DNA of 64,000 nt from Auriscalpium vulgare (Eukaryota; Basidiomycota; Agaricomycetes; Russulales; Auriscalpiaceae): contig JAHBBC010000026.1 in the NCBI GenBank assembly GCA_019915015.1, forward strand, positions 1 through 64,000, written 5' to 3'. Position 1 is the first letter of the stretch. Each line of letters begins with the position of its first letter. The position numbers and the translations under genes were made by a program. The notes beneath the pieces are model-generated. The model had not been told where the DNA came from. It worked only from the letters and a program-made list of their open reading frames with translations, and ran no database searches. Shown here in pieces: positions 21,320 to 33,167 of this stretch.

Positions 21320-22389
21320 GACTCGCAAATGCGTCTGCTCCGCGCTGCTCTCCGGTATGAGGGGCGTACAGGAGCTCACCACGACGTTCGTGATCACGAA
21401 GGAGGGCGAGGATCACGAACGCATCCCAGACCTGTTCGGTGGTGAGCGTGGATCCAAATTGCCAGTCCTCGACCTGAGTGTTGCTCTGAGATAGCGACAT
21501 TTCATACGACCGTGCACAGTTTGTGGCAGACACCCTACTCGGAGGTGAGCACCACGTCAAAACCACATAGCAGCGGAACGGACGTACCAGCTGACAACCT
21601 GCAGGTCCGTCCATAGGCTGGCTAGTTCGGTTTGTACAAACTGATGCTCGCCAACTTGTAGGAAGGTCGGAACACCGGGGTAGTAGATGCGTTGGCCTCC
21701 GCGCACGTAGTAGTTGTGGTGATAGGTCGTCTGGCAGTCTGCGCGGAATTATAAACACAGCGGACAGATGAGGACGAGAGGGGACATACAATGACATTAT
21801 AGGTTTATTGCCCAGGCGGGGCGCGCGCCATCCTTGAGGGTAAATGCGACGGCCCGTCGAGCTTGTTGCTTCCGAAGGGCAGGCCGACGTCCGCCACAGA
21901 GAGGGTTCTCGCAGCGGCTATGCGGCGGGTAGAAAGTGATAGTGGCTAGGCCACGTCAGAGATGGGGGACATGCAGCCGAAAGATGGCGACATACTGATG
22001 CCAAGGGGAAGGCCATGCTGCTCGAGCGCGCTCCGAACCGATGCCGCATGCTCGTCGGGGCCAGGATGCACCCAGACAACGTCACAGAGAGCATCCCATA
22101 TATCTTGGATGAGACCATAGGCAATGTTGGTAGCGTCGGACAGGACCGTGCATACGGATTGCGGTAGAAATGCAGGTGGCGGGCCGTCGGGGAAGGTCGG
22201 TGTGGGCTGCGCAAAGCAGATGTCGGCCTTCAGGGCGGCGGCGAGAGAGACGTAGATGAGGAGCTGTTCCATTGACACGGTCTCTAAGAGCTCGCGGTAT
22301 TCACGCAGACGGCGAACGACCGAGACGAGCAGCATGGCGGGGGAGCGGGACGGGCAAAACACGTTCAAGTTCAGGCTGTATGCGCACAT
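21320..22389 (-). pseudogene. KDZ transposase relic with CxC5/CxC6-like cysteine clusters
   Basis: The minus strand from 22389 encodes RRLREYRELLETVSMEQLLI, DICFAQPTPTFPDGPPPAFL and DIWDALCDVVW. After an intron it reads CENPLCGGRRPALRKQQARR, FTLKDGARPAWAINL, then CQTTYHHNYYVRGGQRIYYP, GVPTFLQVGEHQFV, NCARSYEMSLS and EQVWDAFVILALL..PHTGEQ. These are the cysteine-cluster domains that precede KDZ (Kyakuja-Dileera-Zisupton) transposases. A TAA stop at 21799-21797 replaces a codon between INL and CHYCQTTYHH. The catalytic half is missing after about 21320, so the element is dead and truncated. Confidence 0.8.
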
Positions 22390-22532
22390 TGGGTCTGGCT
22401 ACGGATCGCCCATACAGATCTGACCGACAGCCTGGCCGGCCCAGGCCTGTCCAAACCCGATCGATCGCCGGAACTCCGCCGGAAGATTTGCGCCGGAACT
22501 TTTCGCCGGAGTTTCCATGTCCTGGATGCTCT

Positions 22533-22705
22533 CGAATGTAGGATATCTTCCAAACCGGTGGCTGTATTTCAAGCCCATGATGATCACTAGCGTACACAAA
22601 AATTCGCCGAACGAACTGGCAAGAAGGATAAGTACTGATGACCGCGGTGCTCCTCACAACTACTGTGCCCGCGGGCGCTTGCTCGGTGGGGCGTCCTCTG
22701 TGGGG
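22533..22705. repeat. Direct repeat X, copy 1 (about 172 bp)
   Basis: The sequence from GAATGTAGGATATCTTCC to CTCTGTGGGG is repeated, identical by eye, at about 23052-23222. The second copy includes the last codons and 3' flank of SNF2 copy 2. The palindrome block P (22706-23058) lies exactly between the two X copies. Confidence 0.9.
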
Positions 22706-23058
22706 TTGTCCGTCCAGGACGGACGCCTGTGAGAGGGCCCACATATCGTCTCTTAGGCGGTGTGTGTCGTTTACCAGACCGAGGCAGTCACCTTGTCCGT
22801 CTTGGACGCATTCCTTGCGGGCGTTTTATCACAGAGTCGCGCATGTCCGTCCCGGACGGACACTGCGGAGGGGCCGACGGATCGCGCGGATGCCAAACGC
22901 ACAGGGTTTGGCACCGTGTGCGGGTCCGTCCCGGACGGACACTTTTGAACACTTCCTAAGGTGTGGTCAGCTCATTGAACCACCGAAAAACATATCCTCC
23001 GGCAGCACTCTGAAGCGATCGTGCACCTAGGTGCTTCAATAGGCAAGACAGAATGTAG
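22706..23058. repeat. Palindrome block P, copy 2
   Basis: Nearly identical to 18787-19139. Palindromes lie at 22708-22724, 22844-22862 and 22924-22940, all intact here. It is flanked on both sides by the direct repeat X, suggesting insertion by homologous exchange or a tandem duplication of a P+X unit. Confidence 0.9.
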
Positions 23059-23176
23059 GATATCTTCCAAACCGGTGGCTGTATTTCAAGCCCATGATGA
23101 TCACTAGCGTACACAAAAATTCGCCGAACGAACTGGCAAGAAGGATAAGTACTGATGACCGCGGTGCTCCTCACAA

Positions 23177-26100
23177 CTACTGTGCCCGCGGGCGCTTGCT
23201 CGGTGGGGCGTCCTCTGTGGGGCTCTTCGTAGACCGTTTAGGAGGTGCTTCGCTGTTCCCACGACTCCGCGTCGCGACGACTTTGACCGGGGCGATGTGG
23301 CCTGAATTCCAGAAGTCAGAGCCCGTAGGAATGGTGACGGAATTGCCGGCTCCTTCCACCCAAGCGTCCAATTCATCGAGCCAGCGGAGGAAATTCTCGA
23401 AGCGCGCGCAGGTAGGCTCGCTCTTTGCATTCTTCGCGGCCTGGAGATGGCACTTGGCCATTTTGCGCATGTGGGGGATGTACTTCGGCCAATCCTCGTT
23501 CAGGTTCTGGGCGGCCAACTTTTCATCTTCCTCCGCTTCCCACTGATCAACGACACCCTCGTCCAACATAGGGTACCCTTTGCGCAGTGCCGCGAGCAAC
23601 GCCTGATTGGTGGACTTTCTTTCAGAGTCTGGCGTGGGGCGCGAGCGCTTGGCCGCGGGCTCTTCCGTCGACGCAGTGGGCTGACGCTTGGATGATCCGG
23701 CGGTCCTCGCTGGAGCTGCGAGCTTGTCGCCCGACGACTTCCCTACCGTGCTCTTAGCGGTGGCTAAGCGCATTGAACTCCTCGATGCTTGGTCGACCTG
23801 TTTCGTCTTGCCCTTCTTGGGACTGTTGCCTTCGAGCTCTTTGGCGGACTCGACGACTTCGTGCGATCCAGTTGGCTCTCCCTCTGAGCGGGCGCTTGTA
23901 GCAGGGGACTTGGGGTCCAGGGCGCGCGGGGATGGCGGCTGCCCGCCCGTGCGGGATGAGACTTGCGCGTGGGGAGTCGTGGCGCGGGAGGATGTGTGGG
24001 CGGGCTGCGATCCGGTTGATTCATCGCCCATGCCTGATGAGACTTGCTCCTCTGGATACGGGGCGCGGGAGGATTCATTGACCGGGGGCGTTTCGTCCTT
24101 CCTTGGTGGCAAATTGGGACCGGAAGTCGGCTTGGGTGAAGATGTTTCGCCGGGTGGCGACTTGTCCGACGCAGGCCCTGATGGCTGGTCCGTAGACTTG
24201 GCGCTGGTGGTCGCAGTCGCAGCTTGGGACTTTGCCGTGTCTGATTGGCCACTGTCCTCTGAGCGCGTGGAGGGGCCAACTGCGGCGGGGGTTACGGGCT
24301 TGCCAGCTGGTGGCTGCACCGTGCCTGTCTTGCCCGATTTGCGCCGTGCTTTCTTCACCTCGCCCGCGTCGGCCTTCGCAGGCGTCCTGGATGTCTTGGC
24401 CTTCACTGGCGGGCTCTCCTCCTCGACGGCACCATCGACAATGTCCTCATTGCCTGCCTTGCGCGATTTCCGCCGCGGTTTCTTCACCTTGCCCGCGGGA
24501 GCCTTCGCAGACTTAGCGCCTTTGGATTTCTGGGCCTGGACCGCAAGGCTCTCCTCCTCCGACTCGACATCGGTGGGGTCGGCATCGTCGAGGTCGTCAG
24601 CGGTCGCCAATTGTTCTGTTCGATTGTAAGACAAGGATTCTGACAGGTGCAGTGGGACTCACGAAATGCCGGTTTCGAGCTCGTGAACACCTCTTGGATG
24701 TAACCTTTAGCGAACGATATGTTGTTCAGCCACACGTCTGGCGTCTGGTGTCCGATGAGACGGTAGACATGCACCGTCTTCGCCTGCGGTTGCCTCCAGA
24801 GACGTCCGATAAGTTGCTGATCGGTCATGACGGACCACATCACATCCTGTGGGTGGTTTTTGTTAGAGCGTGAGAGACGAAATGAACTCCTTGCATACAA
24901 TGATAATGAGAACATTGGCCACGTGGAGATTGAGGCCAACTGTTCCCGCCTCGGATATGATCAGAACCCTTATGTTCGGATCGGTGCGGAACTGTTCAAC
25001 GACTTTACTCCGAGCGTCCATCGTCATGCTCCCGGTCAGCACGAGAGAGGAGGATTTGTTGAGAAGTTTCAGTTGCTGAGCTCGGTGATGAGGACAATGA
25101 CAACAGAGGAATCGTCGGAAGCTCACATTCTGCAGACGCGGATGGTTGAAGATGAAGAACGAGTAAATGACGACTTTGTCCGGGCTCACGTCCGTGACAG
25201 GCTCGTCTCCCCGTAGGTCTTCAACGGTTGGCGGTGATATAGCATCGCCATCGGCTACAGAAATGTCAGCGACGGACAACGACGATGGACAATGACTCGC
25301 ATACCCGCTGGTTGCTCATAGTGAAGCCCAGCTACGACGTGCTTGTCCTGAAGATGGTGGTTCAATATCTCCGCCACGTTGTCCAGCTTACGCGACGGGC
25401 GCCTGTCGTACTCTGCCATGGTGGCAGGGAGGGGTCCTACGTTAAGACAATCTGGGTGCGTGCTCGCAATGCGAAGGTCGAGATAGAAATCCTGTGGGAT
25501 CAATAAATGGTAAGCACCCGGCTGCAGGGAGGGCGGAAAGCGACGGCTCAGAGGGTGCCGCACACATGAAATGTCCGTCCGAGACGGACACCCTGGGGGT
25601 GAGCCCAGTGCCGCCTTCGCAGACGATATGGCGTATGCCACACACATGAAATGTCCGTCCGAGACGGACACCCTGGGGGTGAGCCCAATGCCTTCGCAGA
25701 CGATATGGCGCATGCCGCACACATGCAATGTCCGTCCGAGACGGACACCCTGGAGGGGAGCCCAATACCGCCTACGCAGAGTACACGGCGTATAGCGCAC
25801 ACGCAGCGTCCGTCCGGGACGGACACCCTCATGACTGTCCATCGAGCACGCCGCGCGCGCTGTCCGTCTGGGACGGACAACTGAGGAGCTGCCTCCATGC
25901 ACGGTGCAGACGTCACACACGGCGCCCTCCACCGTGGAGGCGTTGCAGCCTCCTGCGGCGAGCGGCGCGTGCGCCTCGCTGTCCGTCCTCGGCGGCAGAT
26001 TGCCATGGGGCCCTCGTTTGTGTCCCGGGGCTCCCCACCAGTACAAGCCGTCACAGTACGTCCGTCCGAGACGGGAAATGAGTAACTACGATTCACACTC

Positions 26101-28674
26101 ACAAGTTTGGCCGGGTTCCTGATTCCGGCATCAGTCTCGAGTTGATCGACTGCGATTTGCTCCAGCACTTCCATCTCCCATGGGTGAGGCTTTTGAACCA
26201 CCAGGTGTTCGCGATACGGGTAGAGACCAGAGATGGGCTTTCCGTCCGATCCGAGCGACTTACCCGTGCGACGTATCACACAGCCTTCGAACGCAACACG
26301 AATTTCTTCAACGACTTGTCCAAGCTTCTCCCTGTGGTGCTTGCCGTAGGCAACGCCGGTCTGGCCCGCGATCGTCCTCGTGAGTACCTCCTTGGGTGGG
26401 CCTTGTTTCTTCGCTTCTTTCCGGTCCAGGGCAGTCCCCGAATTGACGGTCTTCTGCCATTGATTGATGCGGTCTTCACATGCGTCGGCGAACGCTGCAA
26501 GCCCAAGTGCGCGGCCAAGGTTGCAAAGATCCTGCGGTTGAGGTCAGAGCATGCGTGATATCGGCAGTCTAGATTACAGTCACCTTTGGGTGTGTTTGGA
26601 CGGGTGTCGCGGTCATGGCAACGAAGACTCCCGACTTGGCTCGAAGCGTCCGACCTGTCATGTACATGAAATTAACCTTCCTCAGAACGTGGGCTTCATC
26701 GAGCGCAGTCGCCGCGAAGGTTTCGCCGAAGACGGTGTGAGGCAGCTTGTTGGCGATGTTCGGCATCTCGCGCGGTGCGAACGCCTTTTTCCTAGGGTCT
26801 GGAACCATGACGTGACGGAAGTCGGACATAGCGGCCTATTGGGTGTCAGCTCAGCTCGCTGAGGTTGAGCAAGTTGACAATACCGTAGTCGACATCAGCA
26901 GGATGGTGTTATTGTAGCGGTTCCCTGTCCTCTTTTTGATCTCGTCCAGAGCGCCTAAGCGCCTCAGGATGCCCCCGGTGATGGGCTGGACTGGAATCGA
27001 GTCGGCGCGAAGGAACCTCGCGACCTCATGAGCCACCTGACCGACGAGGCCAGGCGGAACCACCATCAGAAACGGAGCGTTGGGGACGCGTCCGGTCGGA
27101 TGGTTTGGGCCGCCGAACCTCTTTCCTGCTGCTGCGGATAAGGAACCACCGGCTGCGCCTAAGATGTCGCACCACTCACCAAATTGACCTGGGTAAGGTC
27201 GGCCTTGCCGGCGCTCATCCCTACACCACGCGAGCATCGCAAAGAAACCGAGGACTTGCAGGGTCTTTCCAAGACCCACGTCGTCCATGAGGAGGACAGG
27301 TTTACCCTCGAATGCACAATCGAGCATTCTGCAGATGCCAACAAGTTGATGCCAGTGCGGCACCAAGGGCACGCCATTGCTCTCCTCCTCGAACCAAGCC
27401 CGATGCAGCGATGGTACCTTGCTGCCTTCCAGGTCCACCTTCGGATGGAAGAACGGCAATTGGCCCGTCGTGATCCCGAGCGCCTGCCAGAGTTGTTCAA
27501 CGGTGTAGTCCTTGTATTGATCGACGCCGGTGGTCCACTCCGCGTTGCTCAAGTCGCCCATGGCTGCATCGGCCGACATTGGCACTGGGTGGTCCGTTCG
27601 CTCTTCGTCGGGATCTTCGTCTCGACTGAGGTGACGCGCCCAGGGGATGAGGTCCCCGCTGCCTGATTCACTCGCTATCTTTTCCAAAGCCTCGCGCATC
27701 AATTTCGGGAGCTCTGCATGTTGTCGTCAGACAGTCTGCTTGCTCCATAGCTCTAGCACTTACTTGCAGTCTTGTCCGGCTCATCGGGCTGGAGCCCCGC
27801 CAAAATGTCACGCACTTGCTGCTTCCTAGCCTCCAAGATCGTCACTGCCTCACCGTCCTGGCACTTGGTGACGATGGCCATGAGTTTGTTGGCCGTGGCC
27901 AAGTACTTACGGACCCCGTCGCCATTCGCGTTCCCCTCGAATATGCCTATGAGGGGTGAGCATGAGCAGACGAGCAGTTACACATGTCCTACATACCAGT
28001 CCACCGCACAGTCAGGTCTTGCTCGTACTTCGTTCGAGTCTTTTTCATGCGTGTATGGCTTGTCCGCCATCCATCCCAGACATTGTTGATCAAGCAACCG
28101 ACAACGTTGCGTAGCTCGGGGGTCAGGAGGGCCGCGCCCGACTTGGTGATAAGGAATGCTTCATCGCCAAACAGGTGTCTGGCGATGTTCTCGTAGCTCA
28201 CCGAGAGCTCGGTGTAAGACGGGAACTATGGCGCCTTGAGTGAGAAACTATCATGGACAGTGGGTAACTCACCTCAGATTTTTGCATCGCAACCATATAT
28301 TCATAGGGATTGACCTCTTCGACCTCCTCTAGAAACTGCCTGACGCTCTGCGGCACCTTCCACTTCTTCCAAACATTGGCGTGCCACGTGTGTGCAATCG
28401 CCCGGCCTTCTCTGTACTCCTCGTCGCGCGCCCTCTCTTTCGTCTCTTGGACCGTGAGCAGCCTTCGGGGTTTCAGGTCGTCGCCCCTGACATGCTTGGC
28501 AAACGCACCACGCAGTATCCAGTTGTGACTGCGAGAGGTTGGCACAGTTTCAGGCCTTGCCTCTGTGGCCCAGGGCGGAATATCGCCGCCCGTGTACTCA
28601 GTCCACTCGTAGCTATCGACGAAAAGGTGCGTTGGCAGAAGGACAGTGGCGAGCATATACGACAAAGTGGGCAT
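23177..28674 (-). CDS. SNF2-family helicase-like ATPase, copy 2
   Basis: Paralogue of the gene at 11.0-15.7 kb. The ATG at 28674 begins MPTLSYMLATVLLPTH. Motifs in order are Walker A LLMDDVGLGKTLQ (about 27260-27298), LDEAH (about 26700), MTATPVQTH (about 26605), RRTGKSLGSDGKPISG (about 26240), SEAGTVGLNLHVANVLI (about 24930), QLIGRLWRQPQAKTVHVYRL (about 24790) and TPDVWLNNISFAKG. The C-terminal third (about 24600-23177) is disordered and basic, with two related patches KKPRRKSRKAG and KKARRKSGKTG, and ends SKRPRAQ before TAG. At least eight exons are needed. The intron 26102-25492 (611 nt) holds a palindrome array. The 3' end overlaps direct repeat X. A TATA-like TATATAA lies about 45 bp before the ATG. 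No divergent partner like the 15.8-kb gene is present on its right. Confidence 0.87.
25560..26076. repeat. Palindrome array inside the SNF2 copy 2 intron
   Basis: Palindromes lie at 25572-25590, 25652-25670, 25729-25747, 25808-25824 and 25861-25879, with decayed forms near 25980 and 26060. The first four sit in imperfect tandem units of about 80 bp (CCCTGGGGGTGAGCCCA..CGCAGACGATATGGCG..CACACATG). The first three have a CGA centre (TGTCCGTC-CGA-GACGGACA). The array lies in the intron 25492-26102. Confidence 0.9.
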
Positions 28675-28715
28675 GGTGGGAAAAGAGAGGGCGACTGAGA
28701 CCCAACTCGTGCTGG

Positions 28716-28722
28716 TTATATA
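28716..28722 (-). promoter_or_regulatory. TATA-like box of SNF2 copy 2
   Basis: TATATAA on the minus strand about 45 bp upstream of the ATG at 28674. This is position-based evidence only. Confidence 0.45.
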
Positions 28723-29112
28723 CTGCCTGGCCGATCGAATTTAGGAGCACATGACTCACGGCAGCACCAATGCGGACGGGCACGCGTGTCAAGCCAAAGC
28801 GGGTCCGGGGATGCCGAGCGCGAATATGACCCGGAACCGCCGAGCAGATGTGGCTCAGTGATTTCCCTACTCGTGCGGGTGTCGCGGTCATCAGGCCCAA
28901 ATGGTCCTGAGGTGTACGTTCGGAAGGAGAGCAGTATGCGCGTCGATGCCGCCTCCAACAATCCCTTGAAAGGCTTCGCACAGCTGCTATAAACATTTTC
29001 CCTGGGCTTAGTGTCCCGACGGGCGTTCCCTCCCAGGGCAATGACGACTGACCACTCCTTCCACAATTTGTGATGGGCTGAGCATTTTAACACGGCCTGG
29101 AATGCTCATGGC
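28723..29112. other. Upstream flank without a recognised gene
   Basis: Several short frames are open but none resembles a protein. In SNF2 copy 1 the equivalent place holds the divergent promoter and the 15.8-kb gene; here there is no such partner. Confidence 0.4.
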
Positions 29113-29324
29113 GTCCGTCCCGGACGGACACCGCGGGGACCGTCCTCATGCTGAGGCAAAACAGACGCGTTCCACGGGAGGTATATCTGACCCGCGTGGC
29201 CTCTTCTGTCCATACGACCCTGCGGGGCGTCCGTCCAGGACGGACACACGGGGCTGTACCGCTGGGGCGTACCTTCGTCACCGGCGAGTCAACCCCAGGA
29301 CCGACGTGTCCGTCCAGGACGGAC
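29113..29324. repeat. Three palindromes between SNF2 copy 2 and an F-box gene
   Basis: GTCCGTCC-N-GGACGGAC is perfect at 29113-29129 (centre C), 29229-29245 (centre A) and 29308-29324 (centre A). Flanking sequence differs between the three copies. Confidence 0.92.
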
Positions 29325-29507
29325 CGCCCGCGCCCACCATCTACGCTGTCCGCAGGCACAGCGCTCCACTCAGGTCACGCAGGTGTCGCATCAAAATGTT
29401 CATCGCAAATCACTCCAGGGGGGCAACCTGAGCGGTCCGCTTCAATGCTGCGTGAACCGTGTCTTCAAATAGACCCTTAACCACAAATACCTACACCACC
29501 TTTTCCC

Positions 29508-30873
29508 TCAATACCCGTATTCCACGGCCTCCAGCCCTATCTTTAGCCCTGGAGCGTTAACCTCCCAATCCGCGAATGTCCCCCTCGTCATCTTGCAGCG
29601 TAAAGCCTCGACGGAAAACGTATCCCGCGTCCGACTCTTCCTCCACCTGTCGACATCCTGAGGAACGTCGCCTTGGTGTACATGATGAAATCGACTTGCA
29701 CAATGACCAACTTTGTCAAGCTGGGCAGATAGGACCCGTCCAAGGCGCTTCGCCCATCGCCTCGCAGAAAGTAATCGCGCTTTGGCCAAAGACTTCCACT
29801 GTACGCAGGACGTGGGCTGATGCCATCAATGACCTCCACGTCCACGGCGCGGCTGTTGGATCGCCGATGTTGTAGACCAGGTCAACCATTTTCAGCGCGG
29901 ATGTGGCAACGACAGCGGCGTGGGCAAGGCGTAAAACCATCCCACGGTTCGAGAACGGCGCGACAACGATGATGGAGGGTTTGTGGCCGGCCCGTTGAGC
30001 GCTGATTGCGATCTTCCACCAGCGCCCACTCTCACGGTCTATGGTCAATTGGTGGGAGATCTCTTGGTCCGTCTCCTGGAACCGGCGTTAAACTCTTGAT
30101 CACATCGCAACAAAACTGGATCTGTCCTCACCATTGCCATCTGTGTGGGGGGTTTAGCTAACACTGCCAGAAACCCTTCGGCCGCCTCATGGTCCGGCAC
30201 CTGGTGATGCTTAACGAAGATCGTGCGCTGGCAGGTGGAGGGATGTTGGACGTGCGAGATGAGCATAGAAACCATCCGGAGAGAGCCTGAGTCCTGCCAG
30301 GTAATCTCCAGTACCTCCAGTCTCGCGAGAGTGATGATCGGCATGGTTCCCTCGATGTCAAGGGAAAGTTGAACTGTGACTTGAAGGGTTGTCAGACCCG
30401 CAACGCACCGGAGAACCGCAGTGCGTCCGACAACTCCAAACCCGATAGAACCCCCCTCGAAGTATGAGTGACTTCAGCGGCACCGCAACAGCTTCCATAG
30501 AAAGGTGACTCCACAACTCGAGCGTATCGGGAGCGTTATCAACCCAAAACGTGAGGACCTCCAGGCGTTCCCGGGCGGATCGGATAAGTTGAACCATCTC
30601 AGGCGCCAGTGCTCTTTCTCCGCGAGGGGGCTCTACAAACATAGTGATCAATGCGCAACCACTCCTGGCAAGGTGGCTCGAGACCGAGGCCAGCCCACGC
30701 CGAGTGTAGACTTTCGCCCACAGAGCCTTGAAGGCGAGACCAGCGTCGTGCCATCGCCTGCACACCAGCAAGACCGCCGTCCAACTGCACATTGTTGCTT
30801 CCGATTCTTCCACCTCCGCCTTTAAAATTAGAAATATGTGGCCAAGTGTTTCTGTCGCCAGACGTGACTGCAT
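29508..30873 (-). pseudogene. F-box/LRR-like gene A, several frameshifts
   Basis: The ATG at 30873 starts MQSRLATETLGHIFLILKAE, continuing with an F-box-like SWTAVLLVCRRWHDAGLAFK, as in gene D at 39.4 kb. Downstream similarity to D continues (LEVLEITWQDSGSLRMVSML, HVQHPSTCQRTIF, FGQSAITFCEAMGEAPW, KMTRGTFADWEVNAPGLKIG), but the frame changes at about 30451 (a C6 run), 30400, 29740 and 29660. Each time, adding one base restores the D-like frame. An intron near 30120-30070 is also needed. F-box proteins recruit substrates to SCF ubiquitin ligases. Either this copy is a pseudogene or the assembly lacks single bases. Confidence 0.7.
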
Positions 30874-31041
30874 TATTGACTGTTACCATCTCTCTGTCAG
30901 CATTTCGCGAGAAGACTTGGGGAAGACCTACGGTGACCGGGGGATATAAAGTCATTCATCGAACGAACACCCCCGCCCCGCTTTTATTCTACATGCTGTT
31001 ACCAACCCCGGGTTGTTCTACGTTATATCCCTTGTCACACT
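30874..31041. other. Upstream flank of F-box gene A
   Basis: No gene is seen. It separates the F-box gene from the palindrome array that begins at 31042. Confidence 0.4.
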
Positions 31042-31575
31042 GCGGTTAACAACCTCAGGCCGCCCGCGATTGACGGTTTTGTCCGTCCCTGACGGACGCG
31101 TGCGCGCACGGCCAATATTCGCACGCATCACCCGGCGACCCTGACGCACACATGCGTGATGCGGTTAACAACCTCAGGTCGCCCGCGATTGACGGTTTTG
31201 TCTGACGGACGCGTGCGCGCACGGCCCATATTCGCAAGCATCACCCGGCGACCCTGACGCACACATGCGTGATGCGGTTAACAACCTCAGGTCGCCCGCG
31301 ATTGACGGTTTTGTCCGTCCCTGACGGACGCGTGCGCGCACGGCCCATATTCGCAGGCATCACCCGGCGACCATCACACATGCGTGATGCGGTTAACAAC
31401 CTCACTCGCCCTTCAGGGACGGTTTTGTCCGTCCCTGACGGACGCGTGCGCGCATGTCCCATATTTGCGGGCATCGCCCGACGATCGATGCGGTCAACGA
31501 TCTCAAATCGCCCCTGAGAGCCAGTTATGTCCGTCCCTGACGGACGCGTGCGTGCATGGCCCATATTCGCCGATG
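31042..31575. repeat. Five tandem units of about 115 bp, each with a palindrome
   Basis: Units begin near 31042, 31161, 31274, 31389 and 31489, marked by GCGGTTAACAACCTC or a variant, and contain GACGCGTGCGCGCA and CATATTCGC. Palindromes GTCCGTC-CCT-GACGGAC lie at 31081-31097, 31313-31329, 31427-31443 and 31529-31545. In the second unit six bases of the palindrome are deleted, leaving TCTGACGGAC. The unit sequence is unrelated to those of the other palindrome clusters. Confidence 0.92.
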
Positions 31576-31710
31576 TAATCGCGGCTATCTTGCCGGACCC
31601 GCGGCATCTTTTCGAATGCTCAACATTTCATCGCACGCCCATGTGTGGAACCAGAGCGACGAAATAATACAAGCCCCGATTCCAACCAAGGGCTGCAGGC
31701 AGCGAAATGA

Positions 31711-33167
31711 CTACGCTCGAGTACTATCGACTACCAAACGGGAACTCTCAGACGCTGGCGGGTCACGGAAATAACAATCTACAAACTTCAACTGCTTGAC
31801 CCCATCCGCCGCAAGTCTGGCCCACTCCTCGACATATTTGCCGCTTACCATGCAGCGTTTGAAAATGACCCTTCGCTCTCGTGCTCCCCATTTGTCCGAC
31901 TTCAGCCACTCCAACACCTCCCGGGTCCATCTGCGGTTGCGTAGATCCAAGTCCCCAATGGTGACAAGTACCAGCGAGGAAAAGCATGGGTACCAGCCCA
32001 AACCTTCCAAAATAATCCCCTTCTTGCGCCGTCGCCAGAGATAGTGAAGGGTTGATACGTTCATGTCTGGTAGCAGGCGCATACAGAGGGATGACCATGA
32101 GCCACCCTCGGCGGGAAAATCGATGATGCATTCCTCGCAGTCGTTTCCCAATTTCATGATGCGGCGGCCGCTACCTTCTGAGCAGTGGACAGTCATGGGT
32201 GACCGCGTGGGAATCTGCTGTATGTCAGCGTCCCGCATGCTCAAGGTACTCCATGGACATACCCCAATCATGTGGCGTGGGAACACCATTGAGACCAGAG
32301 TGTTCACCTCAGCGTTGTCGCCCTCGAGAATCAATGATCGCTTGCATGTCACGGGAAAGTGCATGAGGCCCATGACCCGAACGATGGTCCGACGGGGCGA
32401 CCAATTTTGCAATCTCGGCGCGTATATTTGAAGAGTAGAAAGGCGAGGGAATATGACTGGATCGCTTGCCTCGAACGTGGCGGTCTCTGCGAGGTGGAGT
32501 TCGATGTCGAGATTCTCCAAGTGGCTGAATCCCCGCAAAAGTCGCATGGCTTCCCAGTCGTGGGTTACTGGTGAGCGAGTCAGGGGGTTCTCCCCTCCGG
32601 ATCGCAATCGGAATGAGACCAACTGGCCGGAGGCGGGGACAGACTCCGGCCACACTACGTCATACCAGGTCACGCTTCGGAGGAGGGGGGTTCCTCGTGA
32701 CAGGAATCGGCTGGGCAAACGTCGTACCGCCTGGAACAGCGGTCGCTCTGTCCAGCAAGCCATGGTAAGGGACTCCAGCAGCGGTGCAGGTCCTTGGAGT
32801 TGGCGCAACAGCGGGGTACCATCGCCGTACCTCTCCGGACTCCAATCCAATTGGAGGCCCGCAGGCGCCCTTGGTGCTCAACTATCTTCGCTGTGAGGCG
32901 TGGGTTCATGTGGCAATCCATGCCGGTAAAGTCGACCGAACGGGCCCCTGAGCGCGCAAAAAACTCGATCGCCCATTCCTCGCCGCCGTCGATCTGATTG
33001 ATGCGGGTCCAAAGTTCTCCATCGTCTATCGCTATCCGACGCCACCGTTGGCTGACGCTACTCACTGTAAGCAACAGGGACAACGTGTCGCCCCGATCGC
33101 ACGCAAGATGCCGGAACACGGTGCTTAGTATCTCGGGGGCCAGGTCGTTGATTGTTGGGTGCAACAT
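31711..33167 (-). CDS. F-box protein B, one apparent frameshift
   Basis: The ATG at 33167 starts MLHPTINDLAPEILSTVF, a clear F-box opening, continuing to DDGELWTRI. After about 105 codons the frame moves by one base near 32856 (a CC run in a GGCCTCC context), and a 380-codon frame follows (LQLDWSPERYGDGTPLLRQL to DSTRA, TAG at 31711). It has leucine-rich stretches typical of fungal F-box/LRR proteins (LLRGFSHLENLDIELHLAET). A TATATAAG box lies about 110 bp upstream, at about 33276-33283. It is a predicted SCF substrate adaptor. Only one base separates it from an intact gene. Confidence 0.75.

Noticed and set aside
23688..24629. 313-codon plus-strand frame
   Set aside because: It is the antisense shadow of the low-complexity C-terminus of SNF2 copy 2.
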